Origin: CAVPTL01 sp963727235
GTDB taxonomy: Bacteria > Actinomycetota > Thermoleophilia > Gaiellales > JAICJC01
Length of the DNA stretch: 64,000 nucleotides
Direction: 5' to 3'
Assembly (NCBI GenBank): GCA_963727235.1
Contig: CAVSFZ010000001.1
Span: 1-64,000 of the forward strand
A model generated the notes under the pieces. The model had not been told where the DNA came from. It saw only the letters and a list, made by a program, of their open reading frames with translations, and did no database searches. Numbering within the stretch: the first letter of the stretch is position 1; each line of letters starts with the position of its first letter. Below, piece by piece: positions 25,442 to 34,067 of the stretch. Made by a program: the position numbers and the translations under genes.

Positions 25442-25752
25442 GAGGGCGTTCTCTCGTTATCGTCACCAAGACCCATGGCGTCAAGCCGAACGTGTCGTTC
25501 GGGCTTGCGCCGGATGTCAGTGCCGAACAGGCTGGCCGGGCGCAGCTCCGCGCGGCAGCCGGCGCAGGTGAGCGCCATCATCGACGAAATCGGCCGGCCG
25601 CAACTCTGGCACTCGGTGATCACCACACCTCCACAATCAGGACATTCCCTGGGAACCGCGGCCGCCCCGCCGGCCATGAACCGGCGACCCCAACCGCACT
25701 GCAGGCAAAACCCGCAGCAGTCACCCAGCTCCCGCGACCGGTCATACCCCAT
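25438..25752 (-). CDS. Small multi-zinc-ribbon protein
   Basis: The 104-residue protein has four cysteine pairs: CCGFCLQCGW, CPDCGG, CQSCGR and CAGC. They probably build two zinc ribbons. The ATG giving MGYDRSRELG is preferred to the upstream one, whose extra residues overlap the start region of the opposing dehydrogenase gene. The last coding bases overlap the ATG of the GGDEF gene. I do not recognise a named family, and its role may be protein or nucleic-acid binding in the same operon. Confidence 0.6.
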   Translation of the reverse strand: MGYDRSRELGDCCGFCLQCGWGRRFMAGGAAAVPRECPDCGGVVITECQSCGRPISSMMALTCAGCRAELRPASLFGTDIRRKPERHVRLDAMGLGDDNERTPS

Positions 25753-25784
25753 GTCCCGATTCTTGCACACGCGGCGCAGCGGCG

Positions 25785-26879
25785 ATGACAACTGCAGATT
25801 CGGCCACCTCCTCCGCTAAGGTTCAAGCAGGAATGGCAGTCGCACGGGAAGCCACGCCGGTGGGGTCGGCAGCGGAAGTCCGAGATGCGGATCTCGATCG
25901 CGAGGACGTCCTCCAGATCTACCGCAACATGCTGATCACGCGTGGCATCGAGGAGCGCGGGCACATCCTCTATCGCCAGGGCAAGATCCCGGGCAGCTTC
26001 TACACCGGTCGCGGCAACGAGGCCGCCGCTGTCGGGGTCGCCACCGCGATGCGGATCGACGACGTGGGCACGCCGGTGCAGCGCGACATGGGAGTGCACG
26101 TGACCCGGGGAACCGACCCCTGGCGGATCTTCGCGCAGTACATGGGCAAGGCCGACGGCCTGGCCGCAGGCCGCGACGGCAACGTGCACATGGCCGACAT
26201 CCATCTCGGCCTGATCGCGATGGTCAGCCACCTGCCGGCGCTGATGCCGGTGGCGGTCGGCGCGGCCCTGGCGTTCAAGCTGCGCGATCAGCCGCGGGTG
26301 GCGGTGGCCTGGAGCGGCGACGGCGCGATGGCCCGCGGCGATGCCCACGAGGCGATGAACATGGCCGGGGTGCACAAGCTGCCGGTGGTGTTCATCGTCG
26401 ATCAGAACCAGTACGCCTACTCGACCCCCAACCGGCTCGAGTTCGCCTGCGACCACCTGGCCGATCGCGCCCACGCGTACGGGTTCGAGGGCGTCGTGGT
26501 GGACGGCACCGACGTGCTCACCGTGTACCGCGAGGCCCACATCGCAATCGAGAAGGCGCGGGCCGGGGGCGGCCCCACGCTGTTGGAGCTGGTGACGCTG
26601 CGGATGGAGGGCCACGCCGTCCACGACGACGCCTTCTATGTCCCGCGCGAGCTGCTCGAGGCGTATGCCCGCAAGGATCCGATCGAGCGATTCCGGCGGT
26701 GGCTCAAGGCCAACGACCTGCTGGACGAATCCACCGAAGACGAGATCTCGCTCGAGATCAAGCACCTCTTGAACGAAGCCGTCAAACGCGCCGAGGCCGG
26801 CGCCATGCCTCCTGCCGGGAGCGTCTCGGAGGGGGTCTACGCCGACCCCGAAGAGCTCGACACACCCCACCACCGATGA
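25785..26879 (+). CDS. 2-oxoacid (pyruvate/branched-chain) dehydrogenase E1 alpha
   Basis: A 364-residue thiamine-diphosphate-dependent E1 alpha subunit. The cofactor motif GDGAMARGDAHEAMNMAG begins near residue 180 and ends at DQNQYAYST; GSFYTGRGNEAAAVG near 65 and the HVTRGTDPW region match E1 alpha of pyruvate, branched-chain or acetoin dehydrogenases. It decarboxylates the 2-oxoacid and passes the acyl group to the lipoyl arm of E2. An alternative ATG at 25833 would drop a low-complexity leader. E1 beta follows 10 bases later. The precise substrate is not resolvable from sequence alone. Confidence 0.88.
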   Translation: MTTADSATSSAKVQAGMAVAREATPVGSAAEVRDADLDREDVLQIYRNMLITRGIEERGHILYRQGKIPGSFYTGRGNEAAAVGVATAMRIDDVGTPVQRDMGVHVTRGTDPWRIFAQYMGKADGLAAGRDGNVHMADIHLGLIAMVSHLPALMPVAVGAALAFKLRDQPRVAVAWSGDGAMARGDAHEAMNMAGVHKLPVVFIVDQNQYAYSTPNRLEFACDHLADRAHAYGFEGVVVDGTDVLTVYREAHIAIEKARAGGGPTLLELVTLRMEGHAVHDDAFYVPRELLEAYARKDPIERFRRWLKANDLLDESTEDEISLEIKHLLNEAVKRAEAGAMPPAGSVSEGVYADPEELDTPHHR

Positions 26880-26889
26880 CGAGGAGCCC

Positions 26890-27867
26890 GTGACCACAAA
26901 GACCTACCTGCAGGCGATCTCCGATGGGCTCCGCGAGGAGATGCGCCGCGACCAGCGCGTGTTTCTGCTGGGCGAAGACATCGCCGTCTACGGCGGTGCG
27001 TTCAAGGTGACTCAGGGCTTTTTGCAGGAGTTCGGCGAGGATCGCGTGATCGACGCGCCGCTGTCGGAGACCGCCATAACGGGCGCCTGCACCGGGGCGG
27101 CGCTGATGGGCATGCGGCCGGTGTGCGAGATGCAGTTCTCGGATTTCGTCTCGTGCGCGTTCGACCAGCTGGTGACGGTCGCCGCCAAGCAGCACTACCG
27201 GGTCGGCACGCCGGTGCCGATCGTGGTGCGGCTGCCGTCCGGCGGCGGCTTCTCGGGCGGCCCCTTCCACTCTCAGAATCCCGAGGGCTTCTTCGCCCAC
27301 TGCCCGGGGCTGAAGATCGCCTGCCCCGCCACCCCGGCCGACGCCAAGGGCCTGATCGTGCAGGCCATCCGCGACCCCAACCCGGTGCTGTTCTTCGAGC
27401 ACAAGCATCTCTACCGCCGGATCAAGGGCGAGGTGCCCGAGGGAGAACACACGGTCGAGTTCGGCAAGGCCCGCATCCATCGGGCCGGCGATGACATCAC
27501 CATCGTCACCTACGGAGCGATGGTGTACACGGCCGAGGAAGCCGCCCAGCGGGCTGCCGAGGCCGACGGCACGTCGGTCGAAATCATCGATCTGCGCACA
27601 ATCACCCCCTGGGACAGGGAGGCGGTGCTGGAGTCGGTGTCGAAGACAAGCAAGGTGATCGTCTTGCATGAGGACACGCACACATCCGGGTTCGGCGCCG
27701 AGATCGCGGCCACCATCGCCGAGGAGGCCTTCCAGGATCTCGACGGCCCGGTGGTGCGCGTCACTTCACCCGACACCCCAGTGCCGTTCTCACCGCCGCT
27801 GGAGAAGGCCTTCCTTCCCCAGGTCGAAGACGTCCTGGCAGCCATCGACAAGCTTTCCAGCTATTAG
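26890..27867 (+). CDS. 2-oxoacid dehydrogenase E1 beta
   Basis: The 325-residue E1 beta subunit has the expected LLGEDIAVYGGAFKVTQGF near residue 25, ETAITGACTGAALMGMRPVCEMQF near 58, RLPSGGGFSGGPFHSQNPEG near 116 and the C-terminal transketolase-like domain with VIVLHEDTHTSGFGAEIA. It pairs with E1 alpha to form the alpha2-beta2 decarboxylase. The GTG start has a GAGGAG site in front. The E2 gene begins 13 bases after the stop, consistent with one operon. Confidence 0.9.
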   Translation: MTTKTYLQAISDGLREEMRRDQRVFLLGEDIAVYGGAFKVTQGFLQEFGEDRVIDAPLSETAITGACTGAALMGMRPVCEMQFSDFVSCAFDQLVTVAAKQHYRVGTPVPIVVRLPSGGGFSGGPFHSQNPEGFFAHCPGLKIACPATPADAKGLIVQAIRDPNPVLFFEHKHLYRRIKGEVPEGEHTVEFGKARIHRAGDDITIVTYGAMVYTAEEAAQRAAEADGTSVEIIDLRTITPWDREAVLESVSKTSKVIVLHEDTHTSGFGAEIAATIAEEAFQDLDGPVVRVTSPDTPVPFSPPLEKAFLPQVEDVLAAIDKLSSY

Positions 27868-27880
27868 GAGCTGATTCGCC

Positions 27881-29377
27881 ATGACCACAGGAATCCTCGT
27901 CGACGTCGTGATGCCCCAGATGGGCGTGAGCGTGTCCGAAGGCACGATCACCCGCTGGGCCAAGAACGTGGGCGACACCATCGCCGCCGACGAGACGATC
28001 GTCGAGATCTCGACCGACAAGGTCGACACCGAGGTTCCTTCGCCCGCATCGGGCGTGGTCCGCGAACTGCTGGCCGAGGAGGGCGAGACCGTCCCGGTCA
28101 ATACCCGCATTGCGGTGATCGACACCGGCGGCGCCGGAGCCGCCGCCGGCCAGTCCGAGCCGCCGGCCACACCGCCTTCCACGCCCGCCGAGCGGGTCGC
28201 CGCGCCGCCGCCGGCAGCGCCCGAGGCCGCGCCGCCGCCGCCCGCGGCTGCGCCCGCTGCGTCGGATCACACCACCAACGGCTCGTCCGAGCCTCATGAC
28301 CAGGACGGGCGCAGCTTCGTCAGCCCGGTGGTCGCGCGGATGCTGGCCGAGCACAACCTCGACATCAATCAGATCCCCGGCACCGGCAACGGTGGCCGGG
28401 TGACCAAGCGCGACGTGCGCCAGTTCATCGAATCCGGCGGAGCGGCCGCGCCACAACCGGTCGCCGAGGCTGCGCCCGAGGTGCACGATGTGCCCCACTT
28501 CTCGGCATCGTTGGAGGACGCGATCATCGAGCCGGCGCCCGCCGCCGAGGCGGCGCCTCCGCCCCCGCCGGCGGTGGCAGCACCACCACCACCGCCCGTG
28601 GTCGAGTCCGCTCCCGCGGCCGCTCCGGCCGCAGCAGCCGCAGCAGCCGCCCCCGGTGGCGGCGAGGAGCTGTACCGCTTCTCGACCATCCGCAAGGTGA
28701 TCGCCCGGCACATGCGCCAGTCACTCGATACCGCCGCCCACGTCACCACCGTGGTCGAGGTCGACATGACCGGCATCGTGGACATGCGCACCCGCTGGAA
28801 GGCCGAGTACAAGACTCGCCACGGCGTCAACCTCACCTACATCCCGTTCGTCGCCCTGGCGACGCTCGACGCGATCTCGCAGTGGCCGTGGATCAACGCC
28901 GAGGTGCAGGGCGAGACCGCCATCATCAAGCACTACGTGAACCTGGGGATGGCCGTGGCCGTGGACGATTCCAAGGGCCTGATGGTGCCGGTGATCCGCG
29001 GTGCGGACGAGAAGAACCTGCTGGGCCTCTCCCGCTCGGTGGTGGAGCTGGCCGAGAAGGCCCGCGGCAAGACGCTGACCCCCGACGAGATGTCGGGCGG
29101 CACCTTCACCATCACCAACCCGGGAGTCTTCGGTGCGCTGATCGGCACCCCGATCATCCCCGAAGGCCAGGTCGCGATCCTGGACGTGGAGGCGATCGTC
29201 AAGCGACCGGTGGTGGTCACCGACGAGCACGGCAACGACGCCATCGCGATCCGCTCGATGATGTTCCTGTGCCTGTCCTATGACCATCGGCTGGTCGACG
29301 GTGCCTATGCTGCCCAGTTCATGGCGCAGCTGAAGCACAATCTCGAGACCTGGGACGAGGGCTCATTCGGGCTGTGA
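27881..29377 (+). CDS. 2-oxoacid dehydrogenase E2, dihydrolipoyl acyltransferase
   Basis: A 498-residue E2 with the standard domain order. One lipoyl domain carries the modified lysine in ISTDKVDTEVPSP near residue 46. A long Ala/Pro linker follows, then a peripheral-subunit-binding domain (FVSPVVARMLAEHNLDINQI) near 145-185. A second Ala/Pro linker leads to the catalytic core, with SYDHRLVDGAYAAQFM (HRxxDG) near 468. It forms the core to which E1 and E3 bind. Having one lipoyl domain and a PSBD suits pyruvate or branched-chain complexes. lipB overlaps the stop codon, linking the enzyme to its cofactor attachment. Confidence 0.93.
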   Translation: MTTGILVDVVMPQMGVSVSEGTITRWAKNVGDTIAADETIVEISTDKVDTEVPSPASGVVRELLAEEGETVPVNTRIAVIDTGGAGAAAGQSEPPATPPSTPAERVAAPPPAAPEAAPPPPAAAPAASDHTTNGSSEPHDQDGRSFVSPVVARMLAEHNLDINQIPGTGNGGRVTKRDVRQFIESGGAAAPQPVAEAAPEVHDVPHFSASLEDAIIEPAPAAEAAPPPPPAVAAPPPPPVVESAPAAAPAAAAAAAAPGGGEELYRFSTIRKVIARHMRQSLDTAAHVTTVVEVDMTGIVDMRTRWKAEYKTRHGVNLTYIPFVALATLDAISQWPWINAEVQGETAIIKHYVNLGMAVAVDDSKGLMVPVIRGADEKNLLGLSRSVVELAEKARGKTLTPDEMSGGTFTITNPGVFGALIGTPIIPEGQVAILDVEAIVKRPVVVTDEHGNDAIAIRSMMFLCLSYDHRLVDGAYAAQFMAQLKHNLETWDEGSFGL

Positions 29378-30048
29378 CCCAGGCGTATGTCGAGAACCTG
29401 GGGGTCACGCCGTACGCCACGGCCCTGGCCGAGATGACCGATCTGGCGGCCGCCCGCAGCCAGTGGGCGGTGCCCGACACGGTGCTGCTGCTCGAGCACG
29501 AGCCGGTGATCACGCTGGGATCACGCGCCGACCGCGCCGCCGAGCTGCCGCTGTCGGACGAGGAGTACCAGCGCCGCGGGATCGAGATCGTGGAGGTGCC
29601 GCGCGGCGGCCGCTCGACCTACCACGGCCCCGGCCAGCTGGTCGGCTACCCGATCCTCGACCTGACCTCCCGCGGGCGCGACCTGCGCGGATACGTGCGA
29701 AACCTCGAGCGGGTGCTGATCGCGACGCTGGCCGACTTCAGCATCGAGGGCCACGCGCTGGATCAGCCCCACGCCTCCGGCGTGTGGGTGGGCGACCGCA
29801 AGATCGCCTCGATCGGCGTGCGCTGCGCCCGCTGGGTGACCAGCCACGGATTCTCGCTCAACGCCGACCTCGATCTGAGCGTGTACGAGCTGTTCGACGC
29901 CTGTGGGCTGGGCGGCGCCGGCTTCACATCCGTCTCCGTCGAGACCGGCCGGGACGTGTCCGTCGACGACCTGCGGGCCCCGGTCACCCGGCACCTGGCA
30001 GAGATCTATGACCTCGAGTTCTCGGAGCTCCCCGGTGCCGTGGTCTGA
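29374..30048 (+). CDS. lipB: Octanoyl-[acyl-carrier-protein]:protein transferase LipB
   Basis: The 224-residue LipB has the family signature RGGRSTYHGPGQLVGYPILDL near residue 72, the catalytic lysine in WVGDRKIASIGV near 140, and the catalytic Cys in YELFDACGLGG near 175. It moves octanoyl from acyl carrier protein to lipoyl-domain lysines, the first step of lipoate synthesis. GTG overlaps the TGA of the E2 gene, so translation is coupled. lipA overlaps the 3' end. Confidence 0.95.
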   Translation: MTQAYVENLGVTPYATALAEMTDLAAARSQWAVPDTVLLLEHEPVITLGSRADRAAELPLSDEEYQRRGIEIVEVPRGGRSTYHGPGQLVGYPILDLTSRGRDLRGYVRNLERVLIATLADFSIEGHALDQPHASGVWVGDRKIASIGVRCARWVTSHGFSLNADLDLSVYELFDACGLGGAGFTSVSVETGRDVSVDDLRAPVTRHLAEIYDLEFSELPGAVV

Positions 30049-30958
30049 GCTCACCCGCGAGCGCCCAAGCTGGATCAAGGTGCGCGCGCCGTCGGCCAAC
30101 ACCCGCTACGGCGAGCTGCGCGAGATCATGCGCGAGGGCGGCCTGCACACGGTGTGCGAAGAGGCCCAGTGCCCCAACATCGGCGAGTGCTGGGGCCGCG
30201 GCACCGCCACCTTCCAGATCATGGGCGACGTGTGCACGCGCGCGTGCAGATACTGCGCGGTCACCTCGGGGAGGCCTGCCGAGGCCCCCGACCCGCTGGA
30301 GCCGCTGCGGGTTGCCCGGGCGGTGCAGAAGATGGCGCTCGGCCACGTGGTGGTGACGTCGGTCGATCGCGACGACCTGCCCGACAAGGGCTCGGCGCAC
30401 TTCGCGGCGACCATCGGCGCCATCCGCCGAGCCCGGCCGAGCTGCGGCATCGAGGTGCTGGTGCCCGACTTCCTCGGCTTCCGGGAAGAAGCGCTGCGGG
30501 TCGTGCTGGCCGCCGCCCCCGACGTCTTCAATCACAACATCGAGACGGCCGAGCACCTGTATCGCCGGGTGCGGCCCAAGGGCGACTACCAAAAGGCCCT
30601 TGATCTGCTCGATCGGGCCAAGGATGCGTGGGCCGAGCTTCATCCCGACCGCGAGCCGATCGTGACCAAGAGCGGCATCATCGTCGGCATGGGCGAGTCC
30701 GACGACGACGTGATCGAGGTGATGCGCGATCTGCGCGCGCACCGGGTTGATGTCGTCACCATCGGGCAGTATCTGCAGCCCACGGCGAAACACCTTTCGC
30801 TCGACCGCTGGGTCACTCCCGCCCAGTTCGATGCGCTGCGCGAGGCGGGCGAGGAGATGGGCTTCGGCGCCGTGTTTGCCGGGCCGCTGGTGCGCTCCAG
30901 CTACCGCGCGGAGGAGCAGCGATTGGCCGCCACCGGCCACGGCGCGCTGCTCCCTTAA
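30035..30958 (+). CDS. lipA: Lipoyl synthase LipA (radical SAM)
   Basis: A 307-residue radical-SAM enzyme. The auxiliary cluster cysteines lie in CEEAQCPNIGECW near 42-53, the radical-SAM CxxxCxxC is CTRACRYC near 67-74, and the C-terminal RSSY, whose serine ligates the auxiliary cluster, is present near 287. It inserts sulfur at C6 and C8 of the octanoyl group. GTG 30035 is chosen as the first start that gives a normal N-terminus; it overlaps lipB by 14 bases. It ends the dehydrogenase-lipoate operon. Confidence 0.96.
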   Translation: MPWSELTRERPSWIKVRAPSANTRYGELREIMREGGLHTVCEEAQCPNIGECWGRGTATFQIMGDVCTRACRYCAVTSGRPAEAPDPLEPLRVARAVQKMALGHVVVTSVDRDDLPDKGSAHFAATIGAIRRARPSCGIEVLVPDFLGFREEALRVVLAAAPDVFNHNIETAEHLYRRVRPKGDYQKALDLLDRAKDAWAELHPDREPIVTKSGIIVGMGESDDDVIEVMRDLRAHRVDVVTIGQYLQPTAKHLSLDRWVTPAQFDALREAGEEMGFGAVFAGPLVRSSYRAEEQRLAATGHGALLP

Positions 30959-30989
30959 CCGCGTTGAACGTCACAAGTGGCACGGACTC

Positions 30990-31018
30990 TTGCCACCAGG
31001 TGAAAAAACGGAGATACT
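30990..31018 (+). promoter_or_regulatory. Promoter of the amino-acid permease gene
   Basis: TTGCCA (30990-30995), a 17-base spacer and GATACT (31013-31018) lie in the gap after lipA. The leader that follows contains an imperfect GGTCTC/GAGACC hairpin near 31040-31062, just before the AGGAGG ribosome site. Confidence 0.55.
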
Positions 31019-31093
31019 GACCCACCGCTCATTTGATGTCGGGTCTCGAGGTGGGCTTGAGACCATGGCATCCACCGATAAGGAGGCCGTGTT

Positions 31094-32641
31094 TTGGCTG
31101 CATCTGATCAGTTCGTCGAACAGACAACGTCAGCAGCGCTCGAGGAGAAGGCGAAGCTCCAGAAGCACTTCAGCCGGTTTGATATCTACTTCTTCCTGAT
31201 CTGCACGATCGTCGGTGTGGACACGCTCGGCCAGGTCGCCGCAAACGGCGCCCAGGGCTTCCTCTGGCTGCTGTTCCTGGCGGTGTTCTTCTTCGTCCCA
31301 TACGCCCTGCTGACCGCGGAACTGGGTTCAGCGTTCACCGAAGAAGGCGGCGCGTACGTCTGGACACGCCTTTCGTTCGGGCGGCTCACAGCGGCAATCA
31401 ACGCCATCTTCTACTGGTTCTCGAACCCGATCTGGATCGGCGCAACGCTCGCACTTCTGTGTTGTGCGGCAATCCAGGGCTACTTCTACAACTTCGACAA
31501 CGGCTCGGTCGTGTACTACCTGGTCGGCCTGGCCTTCATCTGGTTCTCGGTCTACTCCGCGATCCTATCGTTCGGCATCGGTAAGTGGATCCCCACACTC
31601 GGGGCCTGGTGCCGGATCCTGGTGATCGGCCTGTTCTCGATCACCACCATCGTGTATGCCTTCAAGCACGGCCTGCACTTCCCCTCGGGCGGCGACTTCA
31701 GCCCCACCTGGACTGAGTTCATCGCCCTGGCACCGCTGCTGTTCTTCAACTACGTGGGCTTCGAGCTGCCCAACGCAGCCGGTGACGAGATGAAGGACGC
31801 CCAGAAGGACGTCCCGGTGACGGTGCTGCGAGCCTGCATCACCGCGATCCTGCTGTACGGGCTGCCGGTGCTCGCGATCATCTCGGTGATCCCGCCCGCA
31901 GACATCAAGGGCAAGGGCGTCTCGGCGTTCCTGGATGCCGTCGCCACCGTGTTCAACGGGGTCTATGGCGGCGCTGCCGACGCGATGATCAAGATCGCGG
32001 CGGTGATGTTCATCCTGGCACTGGTCTCCAGCGCCTGTACGTGGCTGATGGGATCTGACCGCAGCCAGGCCGTGGCCTGCTACGACGGCGCCGGCCCGCG
32101 CATCCTGGGCAACTTCTCGGCCAAGCTGGGAACGCCCGTGAACGTGAACTTCCTGTCCGGATGCTTCTCGACGCTGGTGTTCGTGATCGCGTCGGTGCTG
32201 ACCTCGGGCAGCGCGGCCTCCGCATTCAACGTGATGATCGGCGTGGTGCTGACGTTCACGACCATCTCCTACATCGTGATCTTCCCCTGTCTGGCGAAGC
32301 TGAGGATCTCGCATCCCGACGTGCACCGCCCCTATCGTGTGCCCGGCGGCATGAACGGCGTATGGGTGTGCACCATCCTGACCACAGCCTGGGCCGTGTT
32401 CGCCTCGGTCGTGGCGATCTTCCCCGGGTTCCTGGACGGCCAGTTCCTCAACAATGCCGACCTACCGACCGACGTGTCTCGGCTCAAGTACGAGCTGATC
32501 TCGCTGATCGCAATCGGCGTGACCTTCCTGGCCGGCGTCATCTTCTACTGGCTCGGCAAGCCGACCCGCGACGCCATGGTCACCGTGCCCATCGAGGGCA
32601 ACGAGGACCTCGCCGGTATCGCACCGGCCGCGGGGGACTGA
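31094..32641 (+). CDS. APC-superfamily amino-acid permease
   Basis: The 515-residue protein has about 12 transmembrane helices and APC-type features: IYFFLICTIVGVDTLGQVAANG at helix 1, LTAELGSAFTEEGGAYVWTRLSFG in loop 2-3, FFNYVGFELPNAAGDEMKDAQKDVP near residue 220, and a helix-8 region with VSSACTWLMGSDRSQAVA. It probably imports an amino acid or amine by cation symport or exchange. Translation starts at TTG 31094, with AGGAGG 7 bases upstream; no ATG or GTG fits this site. The gene has its own promoter and a strong UUCG-loop terminator. Confidence 0.85.
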   Translation: MAASDQFVEQTTSAALEEKAKLQKHFSRFDIYFFLICTIVGVDTLGQVAANGAQGFLWLLFLAVFFFVPYALLTAELGSAFTEEGGAYVWTRLSFGRLTAAINAIFYWFSNPIWIGATLALLCCAAIQGYFYNFDNGSVVYYLVGLAFIWFSVYSAILSFGIGKWIPTLGAWCRILVIGLFSITTIVYAFKHGLHFPSGGDFSPTWTEFIALAPLLFFNYVGFELPNAAGDEMKDAQKDVPVTVLRACITAILLYGLPVLAIISVIPPADIKGKGVSAFLDAVATVFNGVYGGAADAMIKIAAVMFILALVSSACTWLMGSDRSQAVACYDGAGPRILGNFSAKLGTPVNVNFLSGCFSTLVFVIASVLTSGSAASAFNVMIGVVLTFTTISYIVIFPCLAKLRISHPDVHRPYRVPGGMNGVWVCTILTTAWAVFASVVAIFPGFLDGQFLNNADLPTDVSRLKYELISLIAIGVTFLAGVIFYWLGKPTRDAMVTVPIEGNEDLAGIAPAAGD

Positions 32642-32654
32642 ACCACTCCCTGGC

Positions 32655-32694
32655 CGCCCCTCCGTCCCCCGCTTCGGCGGGGGACGGAGGGGCG
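32655..32694 (+). terminator. 18-bp hairpin with UUCG tetraloop after the permease gene
   Basis: An 18-bp perfect stem (CGCCCCTCCGTCCCCCGC with its complement) closes on C(UUCG)G, the most stable RNA tetraloop. It begins 13 bases after the permease stop. There is no U-tract. Confidence 0.8.
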
Positions 32695-32725
32695 CAATCG
32701 TGGCAGCGCGTTACAATCGCTGCCG

Positions 32726-33517
32726 GTGACACGGTTTCGGGTGCTGAACTGGGGAGCTGACGACCTTCCGGCTGTGGTGTGCGTGCACACCACCGGTGGC
32801 CACGCCCGCCGTTTCGAACGGCTCGCCCGGATGCTCGAGCCCAACCGGCGGGTGATCGCCCACGACCTGCGCGGACACGGCCGCTCGCCATGGTCGGGCC
32901 CGCAGACGCCGGCTCAGCACGTGGCCGATCTCGACCACGTGCTGGACGCCTCGGGGGTCGACCAGGTGACCATCATCGGCCACGGCCTGGGTGCCCGGAT
33001 CGCCGTCGAACACGCCTGCGAGTACGGCGAGCGGGCGACCGCTCTGGTGCTGCTCGACCCGCTGCTCTTGACCCCGCCCACCACGCTGCTGCTGATGGCC
33101 GAGCGGGAGCGGGGCCGCGGCGGATACACCACGGTAAGCGAGGCGATCGAGGCGGAGCGCAGCGAATCCGGTCTGATGCATACGCCCAACGCGCTGCTCG
33201 AGGAGGAGATGGCCGAGCATCTGGTGGCCGGTGAGGACGGCCTGTACCGCTACCGCTACAGCCGCGATGCGGCCGCATCCGCGCTGTCCCAGGCGGCCAC
33301 GGTCTCGCCCGATCTGCGCGCCGTGGTCTGCCCGACGCTGATCATCCACGGCGAAGAGTCGGAGCTTGTGAGCGAGGACGAGGTCGACCAGGCGGTAACC
33401 GAGCTGCGCCGGGGACGGCTGGAGACGGTGCCCGGTGGGCACGCCGTGCTGTGGGATGCGCTGGCCGAATCCAGTGCGCTGGTGCGGGAGTTCGTGCTGA
33501 CTGCGACACCTGCGTGA
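32726..33517 (+). CDS. Alpha/beta-hydrolase-fold protein with altered nucleophile
   Basis: A 263-residue alpha/beta-hydrolase fold: VVCVHTTGGHARRFERLARML for the oxyanion region, VIAHDLRGHGRSPWSGP near 48, and the C-terminal histidine segment ETVPGGHAVLWDAL near 240. The nucleophile elbow reads IIGHGLGARIAVEHA, with Gly where G-x-S-x-G has serine, so normal serine-hydrolase chemistry is unlikely. TACAAT lies 8 bases before the GTG, with no ribosome site, which suggests leaderless translation. The GNAT gene overlaps the stop (GTGA). Confidence 0.72.
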   Translation: MTRFRVLNWGADDLPAVVCVHTTGGHARRFERLARMLEPNRRVIAHDLRGHGRSPWSGPQTPAQHVADLDHVLDASGVDQVTIIGHGLGARIAVEHACEYGERATALVLLDPLLLTPPTTLLLMAERERGRGGYTTVSEAIEAERSESGLMHTPNALLEEEMAEHLVAGEDGLYRYRYSRDAAASALSQAATVSPDLRAVVCPTLIIHGEESELVSEDEVDQAVTELRRGRLETVPGGHAVLWDALAESSALVREFVLTATPA

Positions 33518-33987
33518 GCCTTCACCTGCGACCGATGACCGGGCCGGAGTTCGACGCCTGGCGGGCGGCGGCGGTGAAGGCCTACGCGGCCGACGTCGCC
33601 CACTCCTTTCGGCTGACCGCCGCGGAGGCTGCGTCCAAGTCCGACCACAGCTTCGACACGCTCTTGCCCCAGGGTCGGGAGACACCCGATCACCATGTGC
33701 GCATGATCGAGGACGAGAGCGGGGCAGCGGTCGGGCACCTGTGGATCGCGGCCGAACGCGTCGAGGGGCGAGCGCGGCTGTACGTGTACGACGTCGCGAT
33801 CATCGAGTCTGAGCGAGGCCGCGGCTTCGGCCGCGAGGCGATGCTGCTGGTCGAAGCCGAGGCGCGCGCACTGGGGATCAACCGGATCGAGCTGAACGTG
33901 TGGCCGTCGAACCACGTGGCCCACGCGCTCTACCGCTCGCTCGACTTCGAAGAAACCTCCCTCGGCATGGTCAAGCTCCTGAGGTGA
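33514..33987 (+). CDS. GNAT-family N-acetyltransferase
   Basis: The 157-residue GNAT protein has a strand-helix start (LHLRPMTGPEFDAWRAAAV) and the acetyl-CoA site LYVYDVAIIESERGRGFGREAMLL near residue 90 (R-G-x-G-x-G/A type). The C-terminus is LGINRIELNVWPSNHVAHALYRSLDFEET. The substrate is unknown. GTG overlaps the TGA of the alpha/beta-hydrolase gene, so the two are coupled. Its TGA stop lies in the first of two tandem GGTGCC palindromes. Confidence 0.82.
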   Translation: MSLHLRPMTGPEFDAWRAAAVKAYAADVAHSFRLTAAEAASKSDHSFDTLLPQGRETPDHHVRMIEDESGAAVGHLWIAAERVEGRARLYVYDVAIIESERGRGFGREAMLLVEAEARALGINRIELNVWPSNHVAHALYRSLDFEETSLGMVKLLR

Positions 33988-34016
33988 ATAAATGGTGCCA
34001 GGCACCTTTTATTCAC
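33984..34016. repeat. GGTGCC palindrome, imperfect AAAT/TTTT copy
   Basis: GTGAATAAATGGTGCC, one A, then GGCACCTTTTATTCAC: 16-bp arms with a single mismatch. It contains the TGA of the GNAT gene (33985-33987). It is the only copy with a mismatch in the stem and is followed 47 bases later, start to start, by a second element. Confidence 0.8.
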
Positions 34017-34029
34017 TCGGAGCGCTGGT

Positions 34030-34062
34030 GGTGAATAACGGTGCCAGGCACCGTTATTCACC
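34030..34062. repeat. GGTGCC palindrome, AACG variant, with partial third end
   Basis: GGTGAATAACGGTGCC, one A, then its perfect complement. An extra ATTCACCG (34066-34073) repeats the outer end, and the TGA of the opposing small membrane-protein gene (34068-34070) lies within that piece. Confidence 0.85.
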
Positions 34063-34067
34063 GGTAT

